Below, in pieces: positions 33,582-42,764 of a stretch of 64,000 nucleotides of DNA (its first letter is position 1; each line of letters starts with the position of its first letter). Under the pieces are notes generated by a model. That model was not told where the DNA came from and searched no databases. It saw nothing but the letters and a program-made list of their open reading frames with translations. A program made the position numbers and the translations under genes. Origin of the DNA: Rebecca billardiae RCC1528 (lineage: Eukaryota > Haptophyta). Where the stretch lies: the NCBI GenBank assembly GCA_965240325.2, contig OZ251237.1, positions 1,550,001-1,614,000 of the forward strand. The letters run 5' to 3'.

Positions 33582-34985
33582 ATGGCGACGGCAGCACATT
33601 GGCGTCCCGGTGCGGCATGCGCACTACTGCTGCTCACGCTCGTGGCACATGGTCCGCACCAGGTTAAGACGACCACTCGTGGACGTGCACCGACGACGGC
33701 ACACGATGTCGACACCGTCAGGCGCTACCTGGCCGCGGTGTACCCGACCGCCGACTGGCAACCGCCAGGCGACACGCAAGAGCCAGGCGCGACGAGTGGC
33801 CGAGTGAGCGACCACGATGCATTGCGGCTCTTCGTCGATGCTTCCTTCTTCTACGACACGCACGGAACGGCTACGCCGCTGCCCCTCATGGCGCTGAAGG
33901 CGCACGGAGCGAACGTTCTCACGAAGCGGGGGCCTTGCGCTGAGCTCGGCGTCCGCGGCACCGACTGCGCACACACCGTCGCGCTGAAGAGCCTGCGGCA
34001 GAGGTTTGCGGACGCCCGCGTCGAGAGCGCCGTTGGGCTGTCCGGGCACGCACCCAAGCTGAGCATCAGCGGATGCAGCGGCGGCCGCGAGGTGTGCAGC
34101 CCGTTTGCTCACTCATTCGTGCCGCGCGCACGGTGGGGCGTGCACTCGACAAAGCCCGTGTTCCGCGTACATCGCACCGCCCACCTCGAGGTGAACCACC
34201 TCACGCAGCCCGACCGTCGCACCGGGCGGTTCAAGGCGCCCGCGCGCTGGCAGGACGTGCTCGACCCCAAGCCGTCGGGATGGTGGTACCTGTGGAGCCC
34301 CGGCACCGGGCTGTTTTACCGCACCGGCCGGATGCTGGTCGCGCCGGACAAGAACGCGCTGATGCTCGAGCTGCTGCGCGAGCTCTCCACCCGGGGAAGT
34401 GCGCAGCAGCAGGCCGTGTACGCCAAGGCGATGGCCGCGCCGCTGCCACCCTGGCTGCGCGCAGCCACGAACGCGGACGCCATTGCGGCGACGCTGAACG
34501 GGAGCCGGTGTGCGCAGCTCGGCCTGCACTGCCGGATGGGCTGGGTGCTCAGCGACGAATACGACGGGCTGCTGATCGGGCTCGGGCGGCTCCTCAGGTA
34601 CGACACGCTCGCCATGTCCGCCTCGCCCCTGGCCGAGCTTGCACCGCCCTTCACGCCCCCAGCCGACCTGCCGTACGTGCGCATGGCGGAGCTGGTCGAC
34701 CTGAGACTGCCTAGCTCCACTCTGTTTGCGTCCGATCGCTCGCGGATGTTGCTGCCGGTCAACGAGCGCTGGACGCACGCGGCGTGTGATGCGTGGGTGC
34801 GCGAGTACGAGGCGAGCGGCGTGCTCACGCTGCGGAACCCGCTGCACCCGCTCGATCAGTCGCAGGCGCGGCCGTGCAACTTTACCGCAGGTGGGCCAAG
34901 CGTGCGCCTCGCGTGCCAGGGGCACATCTCGTGGCTCGTGCGGATGGCACCAGCGAGCTTCTGGGGGCGGCGCCGCGGGCGGTGA
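33582..34985 (+). CDS. Secreted protein of unknown function, copy B of inverted pair (467 aa)
   Basis: Single exon. The ATG at 33582 is chosen because it aligns with the start of copy A. An in-frame ATG at 33549 would add 11 residues before the signal peptide. Same layout as copy A: leader, Cys-rich core with GTDCAHT and SGCSGGREVCSPF, WWYLWSPGTGLFYRTGRM block, and CRMGWVLSDEYDGLLIGLG, ending in SWLVRMAPASFWGRRRGR. Over about 34435-34625 the DNA matches copy A with essentially one substitution, including silent positions. Residues about 110-155 and 345-410 differ strongly and have indels. That pattern suggests gene conversion over the central block with diversification of two flanking segments. 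Confidence 0.8.
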   Translation: MATAAHWRPGAACALLLLTLVAHGPHQVKTTTRGRAPTTAHDVDTVRRYLAAVYPTADWQPPGDTQEPGATSGRVSDHDALRLFVDASFFYDTHGTATPLPLMALKAHGANVLTKRGPCAELGVRGTDCAHTVALKSLRQRFADARVESAVGLSGHAPKLSISGCSGGREVCSPFAHSFVPRARWGVHSTKPVFRVHRTAHLEVNHLTQPDRRTGRFKAPARWQDVLDPKPSGWWYLWSPGTGLFYRTGRMLVAPDKNALMLELLRELSTRGSAQQQAVYAKAMAAPLPPWLRAATNADAIAATLNGSRCAQLGLHCRMGWVLSDEYDGLLIGLGRLLRYDTLAMSASPLAELAPPFTPPADLPYVRMAELVDLRLPSSTLFASDRSRMLLPVNERWTHAACDAWVREYEASGVLTLRNPLHPLDQSQARPCNFTAGGPSVRLACQGHISWLVRMAPASFWGRRRGR

Positions 34986-35111
34986 CGCAACTCATCGTTC
35001 AGCAGACGAAGTGATCAGCAGCAGTACTGACGGTACGGATCGATGATGACTCTGATCGGATCACTAAGTAGTACCGCACATGAGGCCGCGATGACGACGC
35101 CCGAATATAAC

Positions 35112-35240
35112 TTAATATTTGTTTCGCAAACCTTGTCAGCGTGACCCCAGGTAGTCATTATTAATAAAATATTATTCTAGGCGAATATATATATTGACAT
35201 CATCCCGAAGTTTGAGAGCCTCATCATCTCAAGACGACAG

Positions 35241-35285
<45 letters not shown>

Positions 35286-35345
35286 TATATATATAAGTCG
35301 GATTTTGGGCCACGCACCCCCCAGTTAGGCGGGGCTCTGACCCCT
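35112..35345 (-). mobile_element. Truncated copy of TIR element (see 47122-48033)
   Basis: Read on the minus strand from 35345 it begins ggggtcagagcccc, continues ggggggtgcgtggcccaaaa, then tgtcgtcttgagatgatgag, aaacttcgggatg and cctggggtcacgctgacaag. The order matches the left half of the elements at 47.1-48.0 kb. The right half is missing, and an AT microsatellite (35242-35296) has expanded inside it. Confidence 0.75.
35242..35296 (+). repeat. AT microsatellite
   Basis: About 42 bp of perfect AT dinucleotide repeat, followed by an interrupted tail. Confidence 0.95.
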
Positions 35346-37571
35346 CTAGTGAGAGTGACTCCGCCAGACCGTCAGCAGCTAGAGTCATACTCTGTGCCGC
35401 CCGCGGTGGCGCCTGGCGGGCCGCCATCGGTCTGCGGACGCGCAGTCTTACTGAGTTACTAGACGGTCCCGGAGTCAATATAACTAGCCTGGTCCATCCC
35501 GATTTTCGCCACTGAAAAAGCCTTTTTCGGATTTTGGGCGCCTCATTTCTCCCGATTTTTCTCGTCGCTCGTCGCGCTCGTCAAAAATCGCCACCGGCCG
35601 TCCGACGGCTCGCCGCGACGAGGTCGGAAGGGGCTCGAGAGCCTCGACTGGACGACTGCGCCGCCTCATGTCAGGTGTAGTGCTGGACACATCGTTCGGG
35701 TGCCCCGGCGGTGTGCGTGCACACCTTAAGCGACATGTCTGCGTTGCTTCCGCCGCCCGCGGTCCGTCGCCAGGTCGACTTCTCGCCCGACGGCGCGCGT
35801 CGAACGCTCAGCTGCTGGGTTGCGCTGCGCCTTCGAGAAGGGGCACCTCCGGGAATATGCGCGGCACGCGACGGCTCGCATGGGGCACCGCCTACCCCTA
35901 GCATGTACTCGATGCCACCACCAGCGTTGGGCGCGCTGCGCATCGCCAACGCTTCATCCGGCCAGTCCCGTCACGTTTGCGCATGGGTCGCCCAAGGCGG
36001 CGGCAGTCGATTTGTGCTTCTCGTGGAGCTGTATGACGGGCTGGGGGCGATCAGGACGGCTCGCCTTGCGGGGCTGGGTATGTACAGTTACATTGTAGTG
36101 GCTGCCGGCTGACTCCCATCCCCTGGGTGCTGCTTTACCGTCGTGGCCTTTGCTGCGAGCACAAGGTCGAGGATCGTACCGCGGTCTGCGAGGCAGAGTC
36201 GACGGAGTCGTCGCTTGAAGATGGTTGAGAGCGCTCGTACGTCTTCCTTGGTGTCGTGCGGCTACTCCAGCACGCAAGGCTCGCGCTTTGGCACGTGTTT
36301 GGTGTCCATGGGTGGCACATTGTGCCATTCGGGTGGCTCGGAAGCACGTGCTCGGGTGTCTTCCCCGTTTACGTGCGGTGGGTCAAGTCACCACGCACGG
36401 CCAGAGCATGTCATGGCACGCGGAGGGTGCCCATGAACGATCCCCACCCCGGTGGTGGCCGTAGGCGCACTCGAAGCGGTCGCATCGTCACCCGCGGATC
36501 ACATCAGTCCGCCGTTGAGGCTGTCGGGCGAGCAAGGACGTGCGATCTGACCCTTGGACGAGCAGCTAGAACCGCGATTATGCCTCGTCTAAGGACGCAC
36601 ATGTCGTCGTTGTAGGCAGTACGGATGCCCCAAGTGAAAGGGCGGGCGTGGCACGCGACTTGACAGCTTGAATGACTCGATGCACGCCGCCATGGACACG
36701 CGATCCGGATCCGTTGCGAACCTGCCGTGTGGCTCACGGCGGCGCGCGTTGTGCCGCACATCGGCCAGTCGCCACGCAGGAGATGGTCTCCAGACCAGGT
36801 CCAGCACCTGACCGACTGTCGCACGCCTGGCCGGGTGGGAGTCCGGCCCTCTTCTTGTCTGCAGGAGTGCGCGGAAGGCCAGGCGGAGCCTCGTCCGACC
36901 ACTGCACCCCGAGCGCCGCACTAATCGTGCAGCCTGGGACAGCTACCCACCTATGGCGAATATGTGACGACATACTGGCATTTAATTACACAGACTCAGA
37001 ACGCATATTTATGCGGGTAAATTTCCCATATTATGCGGGTACAAATGGGTAATATAGTCAATCTTGCAGTAGTTGAGTACGGCCACTTGCGCACAGACCA
37101 GAGCCCATCCTAATGGCCTGTACCAAGGTTCATGTTCGCCTCGACGTACGCCAATAAGTAAGTTCGTGCGTTTGGGCTCATTTCGGCTAAGTACTTACCC
37201 ACATTCAGACTGACGATTCTCTATGTGTCCGTAGTTGTCCGCGGCGCGCGCGCGCACGCTCACGACGGGCCGCGGATGCGATTTTTAGGCCGAAACTTTT
37301 GCTCCGCCCGGGCTGGGCCCATTTGCTACGCTGTTTCCGGGTGTGAGCGCGCGCCTAGGGGCCCGCATTCATTTGGCGATAAAATCCCCGAAAGTGCTCC
37401 AGTGCGTTTGGACCAGGCTAATATAACGCAGACTGCTATACCGATGATGAATAACTTAACGGGCTGTGCGCGGTAGCAGTTCTCGCGCGACGAGCGTCGG
37501 GCCGCGGGCCCTGGCATGCTGCTACGACTGAACTAAGAACGTGTATGCCGCGCTATATATCGATCTAGGGA

Positions 37572-40285
37572 CTAGAGCTGGTCGGCGGCACCTGGGGCCG
37601 GCACGGCGGGTGATGCGGGCGTGACGACGCGCGCCGCGACCGCCTGTGCTGCGCCGCGCGCGCGCTCGAGCGGGCCCCTCAGCGGCGCGACGCCCAGCGC
37701 GACACCGACCGCGGCGAACAGCAGCCCTACGCTCACGAGCGCGTACGCAGCGGGCGAGCGCGCCGCGGCACCGAACGCCGAGCCGGCCGCGCCGTCGTCG
37801 TCGTCGGCGCCGCGCGCTGCGCCGAGTGCCCCGCCGCCGGCCTCTGCCATCAGCTGCTGCGTGCTGCGCCCGTTCCAGCCCGCAGAGCCGCACTTGAGCG
37901 CGGCGTCGGCCACGCCGTTGGCCGTCGTGGGCGCGCCGTAGCACTTCACGTACGCCGCCATCTCCACCGGGTAGGTCGCGCACCTGCGGCACGCGCGCGC
38001 GCGCCGCCGAGTGCGCGCGCGGCACGCGGGCTCGCGGCGTGAGGCGCGCGCCGCCGCGGGCGGAGGGCCGGAGGGCGAGCCGTGCCGTGCGCACCTCGGC
38101 GCGAGGGGCGGCTGGGCGGCTTCCCGCCCGGCGTGCGCGGCGGCGGCGCGGCGCGCCGCGCGCGCACCAGTCGTCCGGCTGTATCGGGATCGCCTTGCAC
38201 TCGGCCACCGAGCCCTCTGTCCCTCTGCACTGCCGGCCGGGCGCGATCGTGTACTGCGCGGGCGCGGGCCTGTTGCGCAGCATGATGGCCCCCTGGTAGC
38301 CGAGCAGCCGACAGGAGACGTCGGCGAGGTCGGAGTCGGACGTGTCCGCGCACACGGTGTGCCACTCGCCGCCCGTGTACTCGAGCAGCGTGCCCGCGGG
38401 CGACGCGCTCAGCTTCACGTCGCCCTCGGCCGGCGCGTTGCACGCCACGTCCGTGGGCGCGTGCACCGCGCGCGGCGCCGCGAGCGCGCCGACCGGGTAC
38501 GAGGGCATGGCGGCGATGCCGCACATGTTCACGCCGCGGCGCAGGCGCACGAAGCCGGACTCGCCCCAGCTCGGGCCCCACGAGTTCTTCACCTGCGGCG
38601 CGCGCGCGCACGCGCGCGCGCGCGGGAGAGCGGGAGGGCGCGGGGGGCCGCGCGCGTCTCAGCGCCCTGCGCGCTCGCATGCGCACGGCGCGCGCGACGA
38701 CCGCGGTGACGGCGGCGGGCGCAGGCGCGCGTGCGGGCGCCGCCAGCCGACGGTGGCCCGCCCGCCACGCCCCCGCGCGGCGCCCACCGCTCCAACCCGG
38801 CCTGGCCGTCGTGGAGCGCGCGGCCCCCCCGAGCACGCTCCACCCGAGCTCCCGAGCAGCCCGGCACCCTACCCGCAGTACCCGCATTACCCGCAGTACC
38901 CGCAGTACCCGCAGTACCCGCATTACCCACCTTCCAGTAGGGCTTGGCGGTCGCCTCGTCGACGCCGTACCCGACGACGAGCACCGCGTGGTCGAGCTTG
39001 TCGCCGCACTTGGGCGTGTCCAGCACGCCGCGCTTGTAGAACATGAACGGGTAGTCCGACGCGTCGATCCCGACCGAGACGGGCTGCTGCGCCACCGCGT
39101 CCAGCAGCGCGCCCTCGTCGTGCGCGCGCACGTCCTTGAAGCCCGAGACGGTCACGGCGGGGGCGCAGTGCGCGAGGCAGCCGTACTGCTTGCCGTTGCC
39201 CGAGACGTACGGGTAGTCGTCGTACCGGCAGAGCCCGCCGTTCACCGCGGTCCAGCCGAACGCGTTGTCCGGCAGCCCGCCTGCGCGCGCGCGCGCCGCG
39301 CCGCGGCGCGCCGCGCGGCGCGCCGATCAGCAGCGCCAGTGGGCGGCGCGCGCGGCGCGCGGCGCGCGGCGCGTGCGCGGCGGTGCGGCGGCGGCCGACG
39401 CACCGCCGCAGTAGTTGTCGCGGTACCGCCCCGCCGCGGGCCCGTAGTCGCACGCCAGCAGCTGCTGCTGCGAGAGCGGCACCAGCTGCCTCGTCTGCAC
39501 GAAGTACAGCCCCTCAATCGCGCCCGTGCTGGAGAAGGACCAGCAGGAGCCGCAGTTCGCCTGGTTGTACACGCGCGAGACGGCGCCCTCGGAGACCCAG
39601 TCGCGCGACGGGGGCACGTTCGCGTTGGCGGAGGAGAGCCCGAGCCGCGAGGCCGCCCCGCCGCCGCCGCCGCCCCGCCGCTTCTCCCCCTCGGCCCCCG
39701 GCTGCTGCTGCTGCTGCTCCCACGAGTGGCCCTTGAAGTCGCCCTGCGCAAAGCGCGCGCGCGCGGGCGGGCGGACGGAGCGCGGGCCGAGCGTGGCTGA
39801 GACGGGCGCACCGCGCGTGTGCGGCACGCACGCGCGCGCGCGCGCGCGGCCCGCCGCCGCGCCCGCCTCCGCGCGCGCACCTGCACGTGCTCGCCGAGCG
39901 GCGAGTGCTGCCGCTTCCTGCGCCGCTCGTGCAGGTCCGGCGTGGACATTTTGGCCTGGAACTGGCTCCACGAGTGCGAGGAGTACTCGTTGTGCCCGAG
40001 CTCGAAGCCCATCTCCGCCGCCGCGTTGTGCGCCTTGATCGTCGCGTCGTTCTCCACCCACTGCGCGAACTCGGCCGCCTCGACCTCGGCCGACTCGAAC
40101 GAGACGCCGTGCTCGGCCTTCCACGAGTCGAACGCGGCGCGGAGCGGGTCGGCGGGCGGCGGGGCGGGGGCGGGGCTGGGCGACGGGGCGGGGCCGCGGT
40201 GCCTGCGCCCGGCGGCCGGGGCGAGCAGCGCCGAGGCGGCGAGCAGCCAGACGCCGCGCATCCGCGCGCGACGGCCCGACGACAT
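37572..40285 (-). CDS. Papain-family cysteine protease with SRCR domain and membrane anchor
   Basis: Five exons: 40285-39881, 39743-39404, 39280-38931, 38592-38168, 37983-37572 (643 aa). A signal peptide (RGVWLLAASALLAPAAG) and Pro-rich spacer come first. An I29-type inhibitory prodomain follows (FDSWKAEHGVSFESAEVEAA). The mature C1A domain starts near 178. Catalytic residues are Q196 and C202 in YNQANCGSCWSF, H346 in KLDHAVLVVGYG, and N368 in KNSWGPSWGESGFVRL, so it should be active. After the protease comes a scavenger-receptor Cys-rich domain, about 423-521 (EWHTVCADTSDSDLADVSCRL, GSVAEC, YVKC). An acidic linker and a transmembrane helix at about 586-607 precede a short tail. The membrane-tethered fusion would sit in the endolysosomal or cell-surface system. 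The downstream in-frame ATG at 40261 is an alternative start. Donor of intron 3 lies in a 9-bp satellite. Confidence 0.88.
38871..38930 (-). repeat. 9-bp minisatellite at the donor of protease intron 3
   Basis: About six units of gcgggtact/gcgggtaat on the coding strand, beginning right at the splice donor (aag|gtgggtaatgcggg). Confidence 0.9.
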
Positions 40286-41636
40286 CTTGCGCCCACGGTC
40301 GATACCGCGATCTCTCGGCGGCGCCACCTGCCGCCAGGCAGGTTTTTAGGCGCGGCGCTGGCGGGTTGAGACCCCGCCTTTTCTGGCGAGCTCCGCGCTG
40401 GCGCGGAGCGGCGGGCGCTTTCCAGTAAAAGCGGCCGGCCGTTTCAAGCCCGCCGCACCGGAGCCAGCATGGCGCCTCGGCCCTGCTGCGCCGTCCCCGC
40501 TCCTGCCCTCGCGCTGTCGCCGCCCCCGCGAGCGCCTACGCCTCGGCGCCGTCCGCACTGTAACGCGTTCCGTCCCTGTCTGCGCTGTCACCTGTGCTGA
40601 TGCCACCCATGTTGACAGCCTCACGCCAGCTCACGCCGCATCATGTATGCTCAGTCTCACGGCACCACGGCCCGCTGCGCCGGCTTGAGCACTCCTGTGG
40701 ACACACGCGCGCCGGCGAGCCGAGCGATCACGGCTCCAGTAGGCTCAGTATATAGCCAGCACGTTGTCGCGTCAGGCTGCCATGCGAGGGCCGTGCAAAC
40801 GCGCGATCGTCGTGAGTCCCGTCCGCGCCAGTGAGGCACTTGCTGCAATGATGATGCTCATGATGTTGCACGTCGAACGTCGAGAGCCCAAGCTGCACAG
40901 GCTGCTCCTCGTGTTCACGGCAGAAGCAGATAGGTGGAGCTTTGGCAGCTTCGCCTACTCCCATGCTTCAGAGTCTCAGAGTGCGTCCTGCTGTGTCACG
41001 AGGCCGCGTTCAGCTGACAGTAGCACCCGCAGCACGCGCAGCTGCGAGTGGCACTGCAGTATAGGGGCACTGTCCCGGCGTCACTCTTCAGACTGACCAG
41101 TGTCGACGCATAACCAAGCCGTGCCGTGTGAGCACGGTGAGTATGGCACCCATGCGGCGTAAGCGGCGTAAGTGCCGAGGACGAGGCTTCGCCCGGCCCA
41201 TCCAAGCTGATGGTCTCCGACTGCCGCGCGGAGAGCGCAAGAAAGGCACCGCCGCGCGGCGGCGGCACTCGCAGCTAAGCTACCTGTTCGCTGGCTCTTG
41301 CAGCAGGCCCAACGCAGGGACGCCGGCCGAGATGTCACTTCGTAGGCCGACGTGACGACGCCCGGGACGGTGGCATCGAGCTGAGCAAGTCACAGTAGCT
41401 TCTGTTGCCAGTCACAGTCACAGCGTCCAACTCATCTTCGCGCGCGTGCCGGTAATCAGTATCGTCCTCGTCCGTCGTCGTTTAAGTCCTCGTGGCGAGG
41501 GTGCTTGCCAACGGCGGGTAGCGCGGCTGGGGTTACTATGCCGGCGTGCGGGGGAGGCGCGCCACCACCTGCTGAATGCTGCTCATCGACTTGCCCTCCG
41601 CACGCCGAGATGGGGGCACCTCAACCGACTTGACTG

Positions 41637-41862
41637 GCCAGATGTGCACCGCATGAGTGAGACGACAGATTGCGGCCGAGAACCAAACAAAACCAAGCCG
41701 GTTTCACATGGGCCGTGTCAAGTATGACCCCCACCAGCCCTCCCAGCGCGTCAAAGTGTGTCCAAGTGTGTCATACGGCTGTTGTCGCCCGACCGATGTG
41801 CCCGTCGCAACCGCCAAGCCATCCCGGGTGGCAACGAACGCAATGCTTGCGCGGTGAACGCT
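41637..41862 (+). repeat. Direct repeat, copy 1
   Basis: Shares with 42007-42240 the phrases gattgcggccgaga, cacatgggccgtgtcaag, tgacccccaccagccc and gtcaaagtgtgtccaagtgt in the same order. Confidence 0.85.
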
Positions 41863-42006
41863 GCGCGCATGCTACTCATCTGGCGAATAGGCTGCCATGA
41901 GGGCTCCACCCGGCCCATTCTAGTAGATGGGACTGGTGCACGTTGAACTGCTGAGGACACGCACCAGCTCGCCTGGCGTGCGCGGACGGCGGGGCGCAAC
42001 GGGAGC

Positions 42007-42240
42007 GGCCAGATGCGCACGGCGTGAGTGCGATGACGGATTGCGGCCGAGACCCAAAGAGACCCAAAAAGGTGCCACATGGGCCGTGTCAAGCATGACC
42101 CCCACCAGCCCCCCCAACGCGTCAAAGTGTGTCCAAGTGTGTCATACGGCTGTTGTTGCCCGACATGTGCCCGTCGCGCCCAAAACCACCCGGGTGTAAA
42201 CAAGCAGCGCGCGTGCGGTGAGCGCGGCGCGCTCGCGGCG
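42007..42240 (+). repeat. Direct repeat, copy 2
   Basis: Second copy of 41637-41862, about 370 bp downstream in the same orientation, with scattered substitutions and small indels. Confidence 0.85.
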
Positions 42241-42411
42241 CGCACCAGGCGAGACAGCCGGCCCAGACCCATCCGGACCGCTCCGATTCGCGGCGGCGGC
42301 GCGCGCGCCGTCATTGGCGCCCCCCGCGCCTCCGTGCGAGGGGCTTCGCTCGACGAGGTTCCGCTTCGTGCGCCGCTTCGCCATCGGCACGATGGCGGCC
42401 TCTGAGCCGCC

Positions 42412-42457
42412 GCTACAGTTTACTAAGAATAAGAGACGCACACAGCTCAGGCAGGCG
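42412..42457 (+). repeat. Single arm of palindromic element
   Basis: 44 bases from acagtttactaagaataa to caggcaggcga identical to the right half of the palindrome at 58612-58655. It lies about 310 bp upstream of the TBCCD1 start. Confidence 0.9.
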
Positions 42458-42764
42458 AGACAGTGCCAGCCGCTCCGCGGCGTCGCCAGAAAATCGACGT
42501 CGCGGAGATGAAACGGCTGGGTCTCAATCAGCCAGGGCGCGGCGGCGCAGAAAATGCGCCGACCGAAATTCGCCCGGAATTTCGGTCCTTGCCGGACCCG
42601 TTGCCGGCTTCAGCGTCGGTGGTCCGGGGCTCCGGCGGTTTATCGCCCGGACTGAATGCACCGGCCCCTTGTTCGTCAGCTCGGTCGCTCGCGCAGCAGC
42701 GCGGCGGCCCTCAAGTGCGGCGCCGGCGCCGCCTCCCCGCGACGAGCGGCCCCGCGGCGCCGCG

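Larger units (their letters stand above)
34986..37571. other. Intergenic region with element remnant
   Basis: About 2.6 kb. A truncated, inverted copy of the 47-kb repeat element lies at 35112-35345, split by an AT microsatellite. At about 36086-36400 the minus strand has a protein-like frame (KREPCVLE, then IFKRRLRRLCLADRGTILD) with an internal TAG, possibly a decayed gene. Beyond 37000 the sequence is AT-richer with no gene. Confidence 0.45.
40286..42764. other. Intergenic region with direct repeats, no gene seen
   Basis: About 2.5 kb between the divergent protease and TBCCD1 genes. It contains two direct copies of a segment of about 230 bp and one arm of the palindromic element (42412-42457). 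A 43-codon frame starts at ccagcatggcg (40469) and lacks any recognisable feature. Confidence 0.5.

Noticed and set aside
38871-38930. CRISPR-like array of short repeats
   Set aside because: Contiguous 9-bp minisatellite without spacers, in a eukaryotic intron.
40469-40600. 43-codon frame after ccagcatggcg
   Set aside because: The start context resembles real genes, but the peptide is short, basic and featureless.
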